Below, piece after piece: positions 54,250 to 62,757 of a stretch of DNA of 64,000 nt; position 1 is the stretch's first letter, and every line of letters starts with the position of its first letter. The notes below the pieces were generated by a model. That model was given only the letters and a program-made list of their open reading frames with translations, did no database searches and was not told where the DNA came from. Where the stretch lies: contig NZ_JWMA01000055.1 in assembly GCF_000812465.1 (NCBI RefSeq), forward strand, positions 140,032-204,031. The letters run 5' to 3'. The DNA is from Cupriavidus sp. IDO (GTDB lineage Bacteria > Pseudomonadota > Gammaproteobacteria > Burkholderiales > Burkholderiaceae). The position numbers were made by a program, and so were the translations under genes.

Positions 54250-54317
54250 GATCAAAATCGAATGCGCACAGCGCAACCCTGACCACCAATCAACAACCTG
54301 AGCACAAAGGAGTGACC

Positions 54318-54929
54318 ATGAAAATCGCCATCATCGGAGCCACCGGCCGCGTAGGAACGCGCCTGATCGACGAAGCCCTGCGCCGGGGCCACGAAGTCAC
54401 GGCTATCGCTCGCCATGCCAGCCGCATCGATGCCCGCCCCAAGCTGACCACCCGCGATGTGGATGCCACCGACAGTGCGGCACTGGCGAACGCCCTCGCC
54501 GGCCAGGATGTCGTCATCAGCACGGCCCGCTTCGTGCAACTGAGCGCAGAACAGGTCCTCAGCGCAATGCGGCAGGCCGGCGTGGCGCGCCTGCTGGTGG
54601 TCGGCGGCGCCGGCAGCCTTTACGTGGCACCGGGCGTTCAACTGGTGGACACGCCGGGATTCCCCGAAGCCTACAAGACCGAGGCACTGGCCGGGCGCGA
54701 CTTCCTCAACGCGCTGCGCGGCGAAAAACAGATCGACTGGACGTTCATCTCGCCGTCCGCATTGTTCGAACCGGGCGAGCGCACCGGCAAATATCGCGCT
54801 GGCGAGGAATCCCTGCTGACTGACGCAGCGGGCAAGAGCTGGATCTCGATGGAAGATTTCGCCATCGCGATGCTCGATAAAATTGAAAAGCCGGCGCATT
54901 CGCGCCAGCGATTCACAGTGGGCTACTAA
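54318..54929 (+). CDS. NAD(P)H-binding reductase (NmrA/YwnB-like)
   Basis: The 203-residue protein has the nucleotide motif IAIIGATGRVGTRLIDEAL and the family segment LLVVGGAGSLYVAPGVQLVDTP, with DWTFISPSALFEPGERTGKYR, as in atypical short-chain dehydrogenases of the YwnB/YhfK type. No classical YxxxK pair is visible, so it may be a regulatory or quinone/electrophile-responsive reductase. The ATG at 54318 has AAAGGAG 6 bases upstream. Pairing with the upstream Rrf2 gene and the shared operator indicates common control. Confidence 0.88.
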   Translation: MKIAIIGATGRVGTRLIDEALRRGHEVTAIARHASRIDARPKLTTRDVDATDSAALANALAGQDVVISTARFVQLSAEQVLSAMRQAGVARLLVVGGAGSLYVAPGVQLVDTPGFPEAYKTEALAGRDFLNALRGEKQIDWTFISPSALFEPGERTGKYRAGEESLLTDAAGKSWISMEDFAIAMLDKIEKPAHSRQRFTVGY

Positions 54930-54995
54930 GCGAAGCAAGGTCCCGGCCGTTGCAGGCCGGGGCCGCGGCGCAAGCTCCTGCGCCGCCTCAGCCTG

Positions 54996-55565
54996 TCACT
55001 CAGCCGAATTGCCGCCTTCCAGGGCAGCGCGCTTGCCGCGCTTGAGCCAGGCCGCGAGATTGTGCGGACGCAGGGTGTCGTACTCTTCGAACGGCTGATG
55101 AATCCAAGGGTTCGAGGGCAGGAACGTGACGTGGTAGTCCGGCTCCACCTTGGAGCAGGCCTTGTACCACAACACCGCAGAACGAACCTCCGTTACCGCC
55201 GGGTAGCGCTCCTTCAGGTGACGCCCGACGCGTTCCAGCGTGATGCCGGAATCCACGAGGTCGTCGACCAACAGGATCTTGCCGGACAGCTCGCCGCGGG
55301 TCATCGTGATGTACTGGGCGATATCGAGGTCACCCTGCTGCGTGCCGGCGGCTTCGCGATAGCTGCTGGTCGCGAGGATGGCCAGCGGCACGTCGAAGAT
55401 GCGCGACATCTGGTCGCCCACGCGCAGGCCGCCGCGCGCGAGGCACAGGATCTTGTCGAACTTCCAGCCCGACTCATGCACATTCAACGACAGACGTGCG
55501 ATCAGGCGATGGTATTCATCCCAGGAGACCCACAGGTTCTCTTCGTCGTTCGTTGGCAGGTTCAT
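54996..55565 (-). CDS. Phosphoribosyltransferase (purine salvage type)
   Basis: The 189-residue enzyme has the PRPP-binding loop ILLVDDLVDSGITLERV and the N-terminal CLARGGLRVGDQMSR stretch found in xanthine/hypoxanthine-type phosphoribosyltransferases. It lies 125 bases after purA on the same strand, which supports a purine-salvage role. The exact base is not visible. Confidence 0.88.
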   Translation of the reverse strand: MNLPTNDEENLWVSWDEYHRLIARLSLNVHESGWKFDKILCLARGGLRVGDQMSRIFDVPLAILATSSYREAAGTQQGDLDIAQYITMTRGELSGKILLVDDLVDSGITLERVGRHLKERYPAVTEVRSAVLWYKACSKVEPDYHVTFLPSNPWIHQPFEEYDTLRPHNLAAWLKRGKRAALEGGNSAE

Positions 55566-55690
55566 GATTTGCTCTTTCTAGCTTCTGGTCGGTTGACCGA
55601 TATGGTTCGGCCCGCTTGCGCGGGCCGATATGTTCTTGCCGGGCCGCGTCGCTCGTGGCGTCGCGGCCTTTGCGGACTACTGCTGCCGGG

Positions 55691-57031
55691 TCAGGCCAGG
55701 TACGGGTGACGCAGCAGGATGGTCTCGTCGCGATCGGGACCGGTCGAGATCATGTCGATCGGAATGCCGACCACTTCCTCGACGCGCTTCAGGTACACGC
55801 GTGCCGCTTCCGGCAGCGCATCCCACGCCTTCACGCCGAAGGTCGATTCGTTCCAGCCGGGGAATTCTTCGTAGACAGGCACGCAGCGCGCCACGGCATC
55901 GGAGCCGCGCGGCAGGATATCGACCGTCTGGCCGTCGAGGGTGTAGCCCACGCACAGCTTGATGGTTTCCAGGCCATCGAGCACGTCCAGCTTGGTCAGG
56001 CACAGGCCCGACACGCCGTTGATCTGCACCGAGCGCTTCAGCGCGGCGGCATCCAGCCAGCCAGTGCGGCGCGGACGGCCGGTCACCGAGCCAAACTCCT
56101 TGCCGATGTTGGCCAGGCGCACGCCCACCGGATCCTGGCGGGCAGGATTGTCGTTGTCGTACAGCTCGCTCGGGAACGGACCGGCGCCCACGCGCGTGCA
56201 ATAGGCCTTGGTGATGCCCAGGATGTAGTTCAGGCGGCCCGGGCCGACGCCCGCGCCGGCCGCGGCCGCACCGGCCACGCAGTTGCTCGACGTCACGAAC
56301 GGGTAGGTGCCGTGATCGACGTCCAGCAGCGTGCCTTGCGCGCCTTCAAACATGAGGTTGCCGCCTGCAGCGTTGACTGCGTACAGCTCGGCCGACACGT
56401 CGGCGACCATCGGTGCCAGGCGCGGCGCGTAGGCCAGCGCTTCGTCCAGCGTCTTCTGGAAATCGACAGCCTCAGCGCCCAGGTACTGGGTGAGCATGAA
56501 GTTGTGGAGATCGAGATTCTCGCGCAGGCGCTCGGCGAATTGCTTCGGATCGAACAGGTCCTGCACGCGCAGCGCGCGGCGTGCCACCTTGTCTTCGTAG
56601 GCCGGGCCGATGCCGCGGCCGGTGGTACCGATCTTGGCTGCGCCACGGCGGGCTTCGCGCGCCTTGTCAATGGCCACGTGGTACGGCAGGATCAGCGTCG
56701 CGGCTTCGGAGATGCGCAGGCGGTTCTGCACCTGCAGGCCGGCAGCTTCGAGTTCTTCGATTTCACGGAACAGCGCTTCGGGCGACAGCACCACACCGTT
56801 GCCGATGTAGCAGACCGTGCCGTCACGCATGATCCCCGACGGGATCAGGCGGAGAATGGTTTTCTTGCCGCCGATGATCAGGGTGTGGCCGGCGTTGTGA
56901 CCACCCTGAAACCGCACCACGCCCTTTGCATGGTCGGTAAGCCAATCGACGATTTTTCCTTTGCCTTCGTCACCCCATTGGGTGCCGATCACGACGACAT
57001 TGCGTCCCTGGCCTACTGCGGATGCGGACAT
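55691..57031 (-). CDS. purA: Adenylosuccinate synthetase
   Basis: PurA makes adenylosuccinate from IMP, GTP and aspartate in AMP synthesis. The 446-residue protein has the P-loop VVIGTQWGDEGKGKIVDWL, FQGGHNAGHTL, the IMP-binding TTGRGIGPAYEDK and TRVGAGPFPSEL. It lies 86 bases after hisZ and is followed by the phosphoribosyltransferase gene. Confidence 0.98.
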   Translation of the reverse strand: MSASAVGQGRNVVVIGTQWGDEGKGKIVDWLTDHAKGVVRFQGGHNAGHTLIIGGKKTILRLIPSGIMRDGTVCYIGNGVVLSPEALFREIEELEAAGLQVQNRLRISEAATLILPYHVAIDKAREARRGAAKIGTTGRGIGPAYEDKVARRALRVQDLFDPKQFAERLRENLDLHNFMLTQYLGAEAVDFQKTLDEALAYAPRLAPMVADVSAELYAVNAAGGNLMFEGAQGTLLDVDHGTYPFVTSSNCVAGAAAAGAGVGPGRLNYILGITKAYCTRVGAGPFPSELYDNDNPARQDPVGVRLANIGKEFGSVTGRPRRTGWLDAAALKRSVQINGVSGLCLTKLDVLDGLETIKLCVGYTLDGQTVDILPRGSDAVARCVPVYEEFPGWNESTFGVKAWDALPEAARVYLKRVEEVVGIPIDMISTGPDRDETILLRHPYLA

Positions 57032-57117
57032 ATTGCTTTGGTCAATAGGTTAAAAACGTATTCTACTCTTGTTGCCGGGCGATTCTCGCATTTTGCGAGC
57101 CGGATCGCCCAAGCGAA

Positions 57118-58269
57118 TCAGCGCGGCACCACCACCCAGCCGCCATCCTGGCGCACCAGCTGGCGATCGCAGTTGAATTCATCGAGCTCATGGGTGTGGC
57201 CAGGCAACGACTGGATCACGATTTCGCCGGCAGCACGCAGTGCCACGATGGCCGCCCGCAGCGCGGGATCGGCATCCCACGGCGCGAAAATCGCCAGCGC
57301 CCGGACTTCCACGGGTGACAGTGCCGCCACTTCACGCAGATCCAGCGAGAAGCCGGTCGCCGGACGCGCGCGACCGAAGGCCTCGCCCACCTTGTCGTAG
57401 CGGCCGCCACGGGCCACGTAATTGGGCAGGCCGGCCACGTATGCCGTGAACATCACGCCGCTGTGGTAGTGGTAGCCACGCAGGTCGGACAAGTCGATAT
57501 TGACGCTCGCCCCGCGCACCTGCGCCGCCAGCGCCGCCAGCTCGTCCAGCGCGCGGCCGATGGCAGGGCTCGCGGGCAGGGTCGCGCGGGCGCGCTCGAG
57601 CACTTCGACGCCGCCATACAACGTAGGCAATGCCAGCAGGGCATCGCGCTCGGTCTGCGGCAGACCGACGGTCAGTTCGCGCAGAGCCGGTACGTCTTTC
57701 GTCTCCAGCGCGGCGAACATCGCATCCTCGATCTTTCGGATCGAGGGCAGCCCGTCGAGCAGGGCTTCCAGGATGCCCGCATGGCAAAGGTCGAGACGGA
57801 CATCCGACAGCCCCGCGGCCTGGAGCGCCGCCAGCATCAATTCCTGGATCTCGACGTCGGCTTCCAGCCCGGCATGGCCATAGATCTCGGCACCGATCTG
57901 GATTGGCTCGCGCGTGGCGTGGAAACCCGCCGGGCGCGCATGCAGGACATTGCCTGCGTAGCACAGGCGCGTCACGCCCGGGCGGTTCAGCAGGTGAGCG
58001 TCGATGCGCGCTACCTGCGGCGTGATATCGGCACGCAGGCCCATGGTGCGGCCGGACAACTGATCGACCAGCTTGAGCGTGCGCAGGTCAAGATCATGAC
58101 CCGTGCCGGTCAGCAGCGATTCCAGGTATTCCAGCATCGGCGGCATGACCAGCTCATAGCCGTAGGTGCGGAACAGGTCCAGCATGCGGCGGCGCAGTTC
58201 TTCGATCTTGCGCGCTTCCGACGGCAGCACGTCGGCGATGTTTTCTGGCAGCAGCCAATGGTTGGACAT
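57118..58269 (-). CDS. hisZ: ATP phosphoribosyltransferase regulatory subunit HisZ
   Basis: HisZ is a HisRS-like protein that activates short-form HisG in histidine synthesis. The 383-residue protein has the class II tRNA-synthetase-like motifs ENIADVLPSEARKIEELRRR and LRADITPQVARIDAHLLNR, but lacks the HisRS anticodon domain. hisG is not in the window. The order hflC-hisZ-purA is typical of betaproteobacteria. A terminator at 58401-58430 precedes it, so it has its own promoter. Confidence 0.95.
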   Translation of the reverse strand: MSNHWLLPENIADVLPSEARKIEELRRRMLDLFRTYGYELVMPPMLEYLESLLTGTGHDLDLRTLKLVDQLSGRTMGLRADITPQVARIDAHLLNRPGVTRLCYAGNVLHARPAGFHATREPIQIGAEIYGHAGLEADVEIQELMLAALQAAGLSDVRLDLCHAGILEALLDGLPSIRKIEDAMFAALETKDVPALRELTVGLPQTERDALLALPTLYGGVEVLERARATLPASPAIGRALDELAALAAQVRGASVNIDLSDLRGYHYHSGVMFTAYVAGLPNYVARGGRYDKVGEAFGRARPATGFSLDLREVAALSPVEVRALAIFAPWDADPALRAAIVALRAAGEIVIQSLPGHTHELDEFNCDRQLVRQDGGWVVVPR

Positions 58270-58400
58270 GGTGAATCTCTTCTCGGTAAAACGGTTGCAC
58301 CGTTCGGCCTCCTGCCGGACGGCTCCGGGCCGGTCAGCCCGGGAATTCAGATCGGCGCCCGCGCGCCCCGGCCATCACTCCGGGCGGATGCCCCCAGCCG

Positions 58401-58430
58401 GACAAAACCCCGGCAAGCCGGGGTTTTGTC
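58401..58430. terminator. Terminator between hflC and hisZ
   Basis: A perfect inverted repeat GACAAAACCCCGG-CAAG-CCGGGGTTTTGTC has T-runs on both strands. It lies 28 bases after the hflC stop. Confidence 0.88.
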
Positions 58431-58458
58431 ATCTCGCCACATTCTCAGCGCGACTGCC

Positions 58459-59373
58459 CTAGCGGCGTCCTGCGGGCGAGCCCGACGCCCCGGCCGCCGC
58501 GGCATTGCCGCCACTGGAGCGCATATAGCGGAAAAACTCCGAGTTCGGCTCCAGCACCATCACGTCACGCTTGTCGCGGAAGGTATTGCGATACGCCTCC
58601 ATGCTGCGCCAGAACTGCGCGAACTGTGGATCGCGACCAAACGCATCGGCATAGATCTGCGACGCCTTGGCATCGCCCTCGCCCTTGATCACCTGGGCGT
58701 CGCGATACGCTTCGGCGAGCACCACTTCGCGCTGGCGATCGGCATCGGCGCGAATCTTCTCGCCTTCAGCCGCACCGGTGGAGCGCAGCTCGTTGGCCAC
58801 GCGCTTGCGCTCGGCTTCCATGCGGCGATAGACCGATTCACTGATGGCTGGCAGCAGATCGACACGCTTGAGGCGCACGTCGAGGATCTCGACGCCGACG
58901 GACTGCGCGTACTCGGCCATGCCGGTGCGGATGGACTGCATGACCTTCTCGCGCTCGCCGGCAACCACGTCGGCCACGGTGCGCTTGCCAAACTCTTCAC
59001 GCGCCACGGCGTCGATCCGCTGCGTCATGCGGTCCTGGGCACTGCGCACATTGCCACCGAACGCCACGAAGAACTTTTTCGGATCGGTGATGCGCCATTT
59101 GACGAACCAGTCCACCACCATGCTCTTCTTCTCGGCCGTCAGGAAGCGTTCGCTGGCGGCGACATCGATCGTCTGCAGGCGGCGGTCCATGAACACCACG
59201 TTCTGCAGCGGTGGCGGCAGCTTGAAATGCAGGCCGGGCTCGCGCACCACCTGCTTGATCTCGCCGAAGGCGAACACCACGGCATACTGGCGCTGGTCGA
59301 CGACGAACAGCATGGAAGACGCCACGGCCAGCAGGATAAAGAGGCCAATCGCAAAGGAAATCAGTCGGTTCAT
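58459..59373 (-). CDS. hflC: Protease modulator HflC
   Basis: HflC is an SPFH-family inner-membrane protein that with HflK surrounds and modulates the FtsH protease. The 304-residue protein has an N-terminal membrane segment (LISFAIGLFILLAVASSML) and the band-7 domain (QRQYAVVFAFGEIKQVVREPGL). I use ATG 59373 (MNRLISF); the frame upstream to 59508 lies inside hflK. It is 10 bases after hflK. Confidence 0.95.
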   Translation of the reverse strand: MNRLISFAIGLFILLAVASSMLFVVDQRQYAVVFAFGEIKQVVREPGLHFKLPPPLQNVVFMDRRLQTIDVAASERFLTAEKKSMVVDWFVKWRITDPKKFFVAFGGNVRSAQDRMTQRIDAVAREEFGKRTVADVVAGEREKVMQSIRTGMAEYAQSVGVEILDVRLKRVDLLPAISESVYRRMEAERKRVANELRSTGAAEGEKIRADADRQREVVLAEAYRDAQVIKGEGDAKASQIYADAFGRDPQFAQFWRSMEAYRNTFRDKRDVMVLEPNSEFFRYMRSSGGNAAAAGASGSPAGRR

Positions 59374-59383
59374 GACGGTCTCC

Positions 59384-60739
59384 TCAGCGCGAATCGCGGT
59401 CGCGGTTACGCATCGATTCGCGGGAACGGATGTCCGCTCCCGGCTCCGGCGCCGGCGTCGGGGTTGTCCCGGCGGCGGGCTGGCCCGGCTGCGCTCCGGC
59501 GCGGCCATCTGCAGCCTGCGACATCAGCTTGTCCAGCGGCAGGTAGAGGAGATTGTTGCCCTGGCGGGCGTCCACCAGCACCTTGGTCGAATTGTTGTAG
59601 ATCTGCTGCATGGTCTCGATGTAGATGCGATCGCGCGTCACCTGGGGCGCCTTGGCGTACTCGGTCTGCACCGAACGGAAGCGGGAAGCATCGCCTTCGG
59701 CCTGCGCCGTCACGCGGGAGCGATAGCCTTCGGCCTCCTCCTTCAGACGCGCAGCCGTACCTTTGGCGCGCGGGATCACGTCGTTGGCGTAGGCCTGCCC
59801 TTCGCTGATCGCACGCTCGCGATCCTGGCTGGCCTTGTTCACGTCGTCGAACGCGGCCTGCACCTGCTCGGGCGGCTGCACGCTCTGGACGTTGACGGAA
59901 ATCACGCGGATACCGGTCTTGTACGCAGTCAGGATCGATTGCACCGACTTGGCCAGCGCCTGCGCGATCTGCTCGCGGTTCTCGTACAGCACCGCATCCA
60001 TCTTGTTGCGGCCGACGATCTCGCGCACCGAGGTCTCGGCGGCCTGCGTCACGAGCTCTTCATCGCCACCGCGGTCGGTCTTGTTGAAGAACAGGAATTC
60101 GCTGGCGTCCTGGATGGTGTACTGCACCGTGAAGCGAACGTCGATGATGTTCTCGTCCTGCGTCAGCATCGACGAGTCTTTCAGGTTGCTGTCCTTGATC
60201 GACGTCGAGCGGCCGACTTCCACCGAACGCACGGCCGACAGATTGACGATCTCGGCCGACTGGATCGGCCAGGGCATGCGCCAGTTGATGCCGGGGCCGG
60301 CCGAATACTTGAACTTGCCGAACTGCAGGATCACTGCGGTCTGGCCTTCCTGCACCATGAAAAAGCCACTGGCCAGCCAGATGCCGACAACGGCCGCCGC
60401 CACGACGCCGACGCCGACGCCGGAGCTCTTGCCCGGTGTGCGCGGGCCGCCGAAGCCCTGGTTATTGCCGCCGCCATTTTCCTTGCGGCCAAGCAAGCCA
60501 TTCAGGCGCCGGTTGAAGTCCCGCCACAGTTCGTCGAGATCGGGCGGACCGTCCTGCGGACGCTGGTTCTGCTGGCGGTTGTTATCGCGGCCTTCCTTGT
60601 CTTCGTCGTCCTGACCGTTGCGACCCCAACGCGGGTCGTTCAGCGAGAAGATTGCGCGCAGGCGATGCCAGCCCGCGCGTAGCGGGAATCGGCCACCTCG
60701 TGTAAAGCTCGAGTCAGGATTCCGGGAGAACTGGGGCAT
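59384..60739 (-). CDS. hflK: FtsH protease activity modulator HflK
   Basis: The protein (451 residues from ATG 60739) has a Gly/Asn-rich cytoplasmic N-terminus with SLNDPRWGRNGQDDEDKEGR, one membrane helix (VGVGVVAAAVVGIWLASGFF), the SPFH domain (VQEGQTAVILQFGKFKYSAGPG) and a Pro/Gln-rich C-terminus. A GTG at 60748 and later starts near residue 30 are alternatives; the ribosome site is weak in all cases. It is co-transcribed with hflC and follows hflX. Confidence 0.93.
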   Translation of the reverse strand: MPQFSRNPDSSFTRGGRFPLRAGWHRLRAIFSLNDPRWGRNGQDDEDKEGRDNNRQQNQRPQDGPPDLDELWRDFNRRLNGLLGRKENGGGNNQGFGGPRTPGKSSGVGVGVVAAAVVGIWLASGFFMVQEGQTAVILQFGKFKYSAGPGINWRMPWPIQSAEIVNLSAVRSVEVGRSTSIKDSNLKDSSMLTQDENIIDVRFTVQYTIQDASEFLFFNKTDRGGDEELVTQAAETSVREIVGRNKMDAVLYENREQIAQALAKSVQSILTAYKTGIRVISVNVQSVQPPEQVQAAFDDVNKASQDRERAISEGQAYANDVIPRAKGTAARLKEEAEGYRSRVTAQAEGDASRFRSVQTEYAKAPQVTRDRIYIETMQQIYNNSTKVLVDARQGNNLLYLPLDKLMSQAADGRAGAQPGQPAAGTTPTPAPEPGADIRSRESMRNRDRDSR

Positions 60740-60844
60740 GAAGTGCACGGGTCCGGGGAAGTTTGTAACAGGAGGATTCTAGCAGTCATCCGAGCCACTT
60801 TTGACCAATTCGCCCAATCAGGCGGCGAATCGCGGCGAAAAGGG

Positions 60845-62077
60845 TCAGGACCAGCGGTGATCTTCCGCGCCGGCTTCACCATCGCCATCGCTGGCGTCGT
60901 CATGGTGCATGCCGGGTTCAGCCAGCCGCGGATCGTAAGGCTCAGGCTCGGGCGGCCGGTTCGCCAGCCACTGCGCCACCTCGACGATCGACTCGCGCAG
61001 GGCGTCCAGACCGATGCCCTCGCGGGCACTCAGGAAGACCCGGGTCGGCACGCCGTCTTCATCGCGCTCGACACGCGGTCCATCGTCCATCAACTCGGGC
61101 GCGGCGTCGATCTTGTTCATGATCACGATCTGCGGGATGTCGGACGCGTTGATTTCCGCCAGCACACGATTGACCTGCTCGATCTGCTCGTGGCGCACCG
61201 GGCTGGAAGCGTCGACAACATGCAGCAGCAGATCGGCATGCACGGTTTCCTCGAGCGTGGCGCGGAACGCCGCGACCAGCTGCGTCGGCAAGTCGCGGAT
61301 AAAGCCGACCGTGTCCGACAGGACGACGTTGCCAAGTCCGTCCAGGAACAGCCGGCGCGAAGTCGTATCCAGCGTGGCAAACAGCTGGTCGGCGGCATAG
61401 GCCCGCGCCTTGGTCAGGGCATTGAACAATGTCGACTTGCCGGCATTGGTATAGCCGACCAGCGAAATGCTGAGCGTGTCATTGCGCGCCCGCGCCCGGC
61501 GCTGGGTGCTGTGCTGGCGCTGCAGGCGCGACAGGTCGGCCTTGAGCCGTTTGGCGCGAGTGTCCAGCATGCGGCGGTCAAGTTCGAGCTGACGCTCGCC
61601 GGGGCCGCCGCGCATGCCGATACCGCCTTTCTGCCGCTCCAGGTGGCTCCACGCGCGGACCAGCCGCGAGGCCTGGTATTCGACCTGGGCCAGTTCGACC
61701 TGCACTTTGCCCACATGGCTTTGCGCGCGCTGTCCGAAGATATCGAGAATCAGCCCCGTCCGGTCGATCACGTGCCGCTGCAGGAAGCGCTCCAGGTTAC
61801 GCTGCTGCGCCGGGCTGAGGGCGTGGTTGAACACCACCACATCGGCGTCCAGCGCGTCGGCGGCTTCCTTCAGCTCCTCCGCCTTGCCCGAACCGATAAA
61901 GAGCGCAGGATCCGGCCGCGAACGCTTGCCTGTCAGCGTATGCACCGGCGTTGAACCGGCGGTGGAGGTCAACAAGGCGAGCTCGCTCAGGCTTTCCTGG
62001 AAGTCATGCTTGCCGAAGTCGACGCCAACGAGGATGGCGCGCGAAGGTTCTGTGTTGGAAGTAGCTCTGGGATCCAA
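60845..62077 (-). CDS. hflX: Ribosome-splitting GTPase HflX
   Basis: HflX splits stalled 70S ribosomes under stress. The 410-residue protein has the N-terminal HflX domain (GSGKAEELKEAADALDADVVV; GGPGERQLELDRRML) and the G domain with SLVGYTNAGKSTLFNAL, LDTTSRR, SDTVGFIRDLP and MNKID. The C-terminal 40 residues are acidic and His/Asp-rich. I read a TTG start at 62077, since no ATG fits, and see no Shine-Dalgarno, so the exact start is uncertain. It lies between hfq and hflK. Confidence 0.93.
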   Translation of the reverse strand: MDPRATSNTEPSRAILVGVDFGKHDFQESLSELALLTSTAGSTPVHTLTGKRSRPDPALFIGSGKAEELKEAADALDADVVVFNHALSPAQQRNLERFLQRHVIDRTGLILDIFGQRAQSHVGKVQVELAQVEYQASRLVRAWSHLERQKGGIGMRGGPGERQLELDRRMLDTRAKRLKADLSRLQRQHSTQRRARARNDTLSISLVGYTNAGKSTLFNALTKARAYAADQLFATLDTTSRRLFLDGLGNVVLSDTVGFIRDLPTQLVAAFRATLEETVHADLLLHVVDASSPVRHEQIEQVNRVLAEINASDIPQIVIMNKIDAAPELMDDGPRVERDEDGVPTRVFLSAREGIGLDALRESIVEVAQWLANRPPEPEPYDPRLAEPGMHHDDASDGDGEAGAEDHRWS

Positions 62078-62306
62078 GCGGAGGGCGCGAAGCGCGGAAG
62101 AACGGGTTACGAGGGGAATCTGGCGGACGGCTGGCCTGGATGGGCTGGCCGGAACCGGAAACCGCGGTCAGACATGGACCTGGAATCCGGCTGGCGCCGG
62201 CACCCGCTGCGGCGGGGCGCCGGTACCGGGCACCATGGCGGCGCCACATGGCGCCCGCATGATGCCGCGAGGCAATGGCCGCATGCGGATGCGGCCAGGA
62301 CGGAGA

Positions 62307-62546
62307 TCAGGCTTCGGCGGAATCATCCACGCGGAAGTTGACCGCGCGCGCCGGAACAACGGTGGAAATCGCATGCTTGTAGACCATCTGCGTCACGGTG
62401 TTACGCAGCAGGACGACGTACTGGTCGAACGATTCGATATTGCCTTGCAGCTTGATGCCATTGACGAGGTAGATGGAAACCGGCACGTGCTCTTTGCGCA
62501 GCGCGTTCAGGAACGGGTCTTGTAGCAGTTGCCCTTTGTTGCTCAT
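62307..62546 (-). CDS. hfq: RNA chaperone Hfq
   Basis: Hfq pairs small RNAs with mRNAs. The 79-residue protein has the Sm1 motif [20 protein letters not shown], the Sm2 motif [12 protein letters not shown] and conserved N-terminal [16 protein letters not shown]. The acidic C-terminal tail is very short ([11 protein letters not shown]), as usual in betaproteobacteria. The ATG is 62546; the frame is open to 62606 without family support. The 211-base gap to der holds hairpins at about 62583-62600 and 62614-62630 that may be der terminators or leader structures. Confidence 0.98.
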
Positions 62547-62757
62547 GGCACACTCCAAATTTATAGGTTTAGTGGTGAATAATGGGGACCAAAGTCCCCG
62601 GTTCAAGTCATGCGGCGCAAAAACGCGCCAGAAAAAAGATCAAAACGGTACCAAGTCGGCATCAACGCACAGGGAACCCCCCTGCTACCGTGAATTTAGC
62701 CGCAGTTCCAAACGAACGCAAACGAAAACTTGCCCCGCCAAAGACCCCTTTCCGGAC

